Shown piece by piece: positions 6,046 to 6,437 of a stretch of DNA of 6,437 nt; position 1 is the stretch's first letter; every line of letters starts with the position of its first letter. The notes under the pieces were generated by a model that worked only from the letters and a program-made list of their open reading frames with translations, was not told the DNA's origin and made no database searches. The translations under genes and the position numbers were made by a program. The DNA lies in assembly GCA_913042885.1 (NCBI GenBank), contig CAJWLW010000285.1, positions 1 through 6,437 on the forward strand. Direction: 5' to 3'. Origin of the DNA: an uncultured Lentisphaeria bacterium (lineage in GTDB: Bacteria; Verrucomicrobiota; Lentisphaeria; JABSQK01; CAJWLW01).

Positions 6046-6437
6046 TCAGAGTTTTTCCGGCAACTCGGTGATCTCGTTGCCGAGGTCCCGGAGGCCATTG
6101 GCAACGTCGAGCCAGTATTGAGCCTGCAAGGGATCAACTGCAGTGCCGATGCCTTCGCCGTAACATTTGGCGAGGGCTTTCTGGGCCTTGGGACTGCCCA
6201 TGTTCGCCGCTGACCGGAAATGCTTGAACGCTTCGCTCTCGTCCACCGCCACAGCCGAGCCGTTTGCGTAGCAGACCCCGAGGTTGTAGATCGCGGTCGG
6301 GAAGTTCTCGGCCGCCGCCTTTTTGTACCACTTGAGTGCTTCGTCCAAGTCCATCGCCACACCCTTGCCCGTGCCATAGCAATGGCCGATGTTCACCATC
6401 GCCTGCAGATGCCCGCGCCCGGCAGCCTTTCGATACC
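6046..6437 (-). CDS. Sel1-repeat protein, C-terminal part (partial)
   Basis: The frame is open to the right edge, so the N-terminus lies outside the window and the ATG at 6397-6399 is probably internal. At least three Sel1-like (TPR-related) repeats of 36 residues are visible. Each has the pattern Y/F-(K/R)-x-A-A, then a short helix, then a C-Y-(A/G)-x-G pair: IGHCYGTGKGVAMD, LGVCYANGSAVAVD and LAKCYGEGIGTAVD. Each repeat carries a Cys before the Tyr. A short non-repeat tail ends in NEITELPEKL. Sel1 repeats form helical solenoids that bind other proteins. Bacterial members act in signalling, envelope functions or host interaction, but no specific partner can be named here. Whether the protein is secreted cannot be seen without the N-terminus. 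The gene is 188 bases upstream of aspS on the same strand and is probably transcribed separately. Confidence 0.88.
   Translation of the reverse strand, partial: YRKAAGRGHLQAMVNIGHCYGTGKGVAMDLDEALKWYKKAAAENFPTAIYNLGVCYANGSAVAVDESEAFKHFRSAANMGSPKAQKALAKCYGEGIGTAVDPLQAQYWLDVANGLRDLGNEITELPEKL

Overview
The window reads as a stretch of chromosomal housekeeping DNA from a Gram-negative-type bacterium with a moderately GC-rich genome. I see no phage, transposon, CRISPR or tRNA signal. The lineage cannot be fixed from the sequence alone. The aspartyl-tRNA synthetase (AspRS) resembles the form common in Alphaproteobacteria and some PVC-group bacteria. RecA does not look alphaproteobacterial. The C-terminal Hsp70-family fragment and the Sel1 repeats with Cys-Tyr pairs fit many Gram-negatives. 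A PVC-type lineage (Verrucomicrobiota, Lentisphaerota, Kiritimatiellota) is a low-confidence guess.

Layout. One plus-strand gene enters from the left: the 3' end of a large Hsp70-like protein, ending at 398. It converges on a long run of minus-strand genes. Read in their own direction from the right edge, these are a Sel1-repeat protein (cut by the window end), aspS (AspRS), recA, ftsW (septal peptidoglycan polymerase) and a seven-helix TMEM198/DUF4203-like membrane protein. A clear intrinsic terminator at 621-646 closes the minus-strand run.

Grouping. ftsW and the membrane-protein gene overlap by the four bases TTGA, so they are almost certainly one operon and may be translationally coupled. 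recA has its own credible promoter (3889-3918) with unusual A/T-rich repeats upstream, and a strong ribosome binding site. aspS has a good -10 box and ribosome binding site, with a perfect palindrome where its -35 should be. I see no classical terminator between recA and ftsW. That gap instead holds an elaborate inverted-repeat structure and a hairpin that covers the ftsW start codon.

The genes belong to separate core functions (protein quality control, translation, recombination, cell division). Nothing in the window amounts to a convincing new multi-gene system. The points worth following are the altered conserved SEDS motif in FtsW, the structured recA-ftsW gap, the start-codon hairpin, the repeats upstream of recA, and the probable non-discriminating AspRS.
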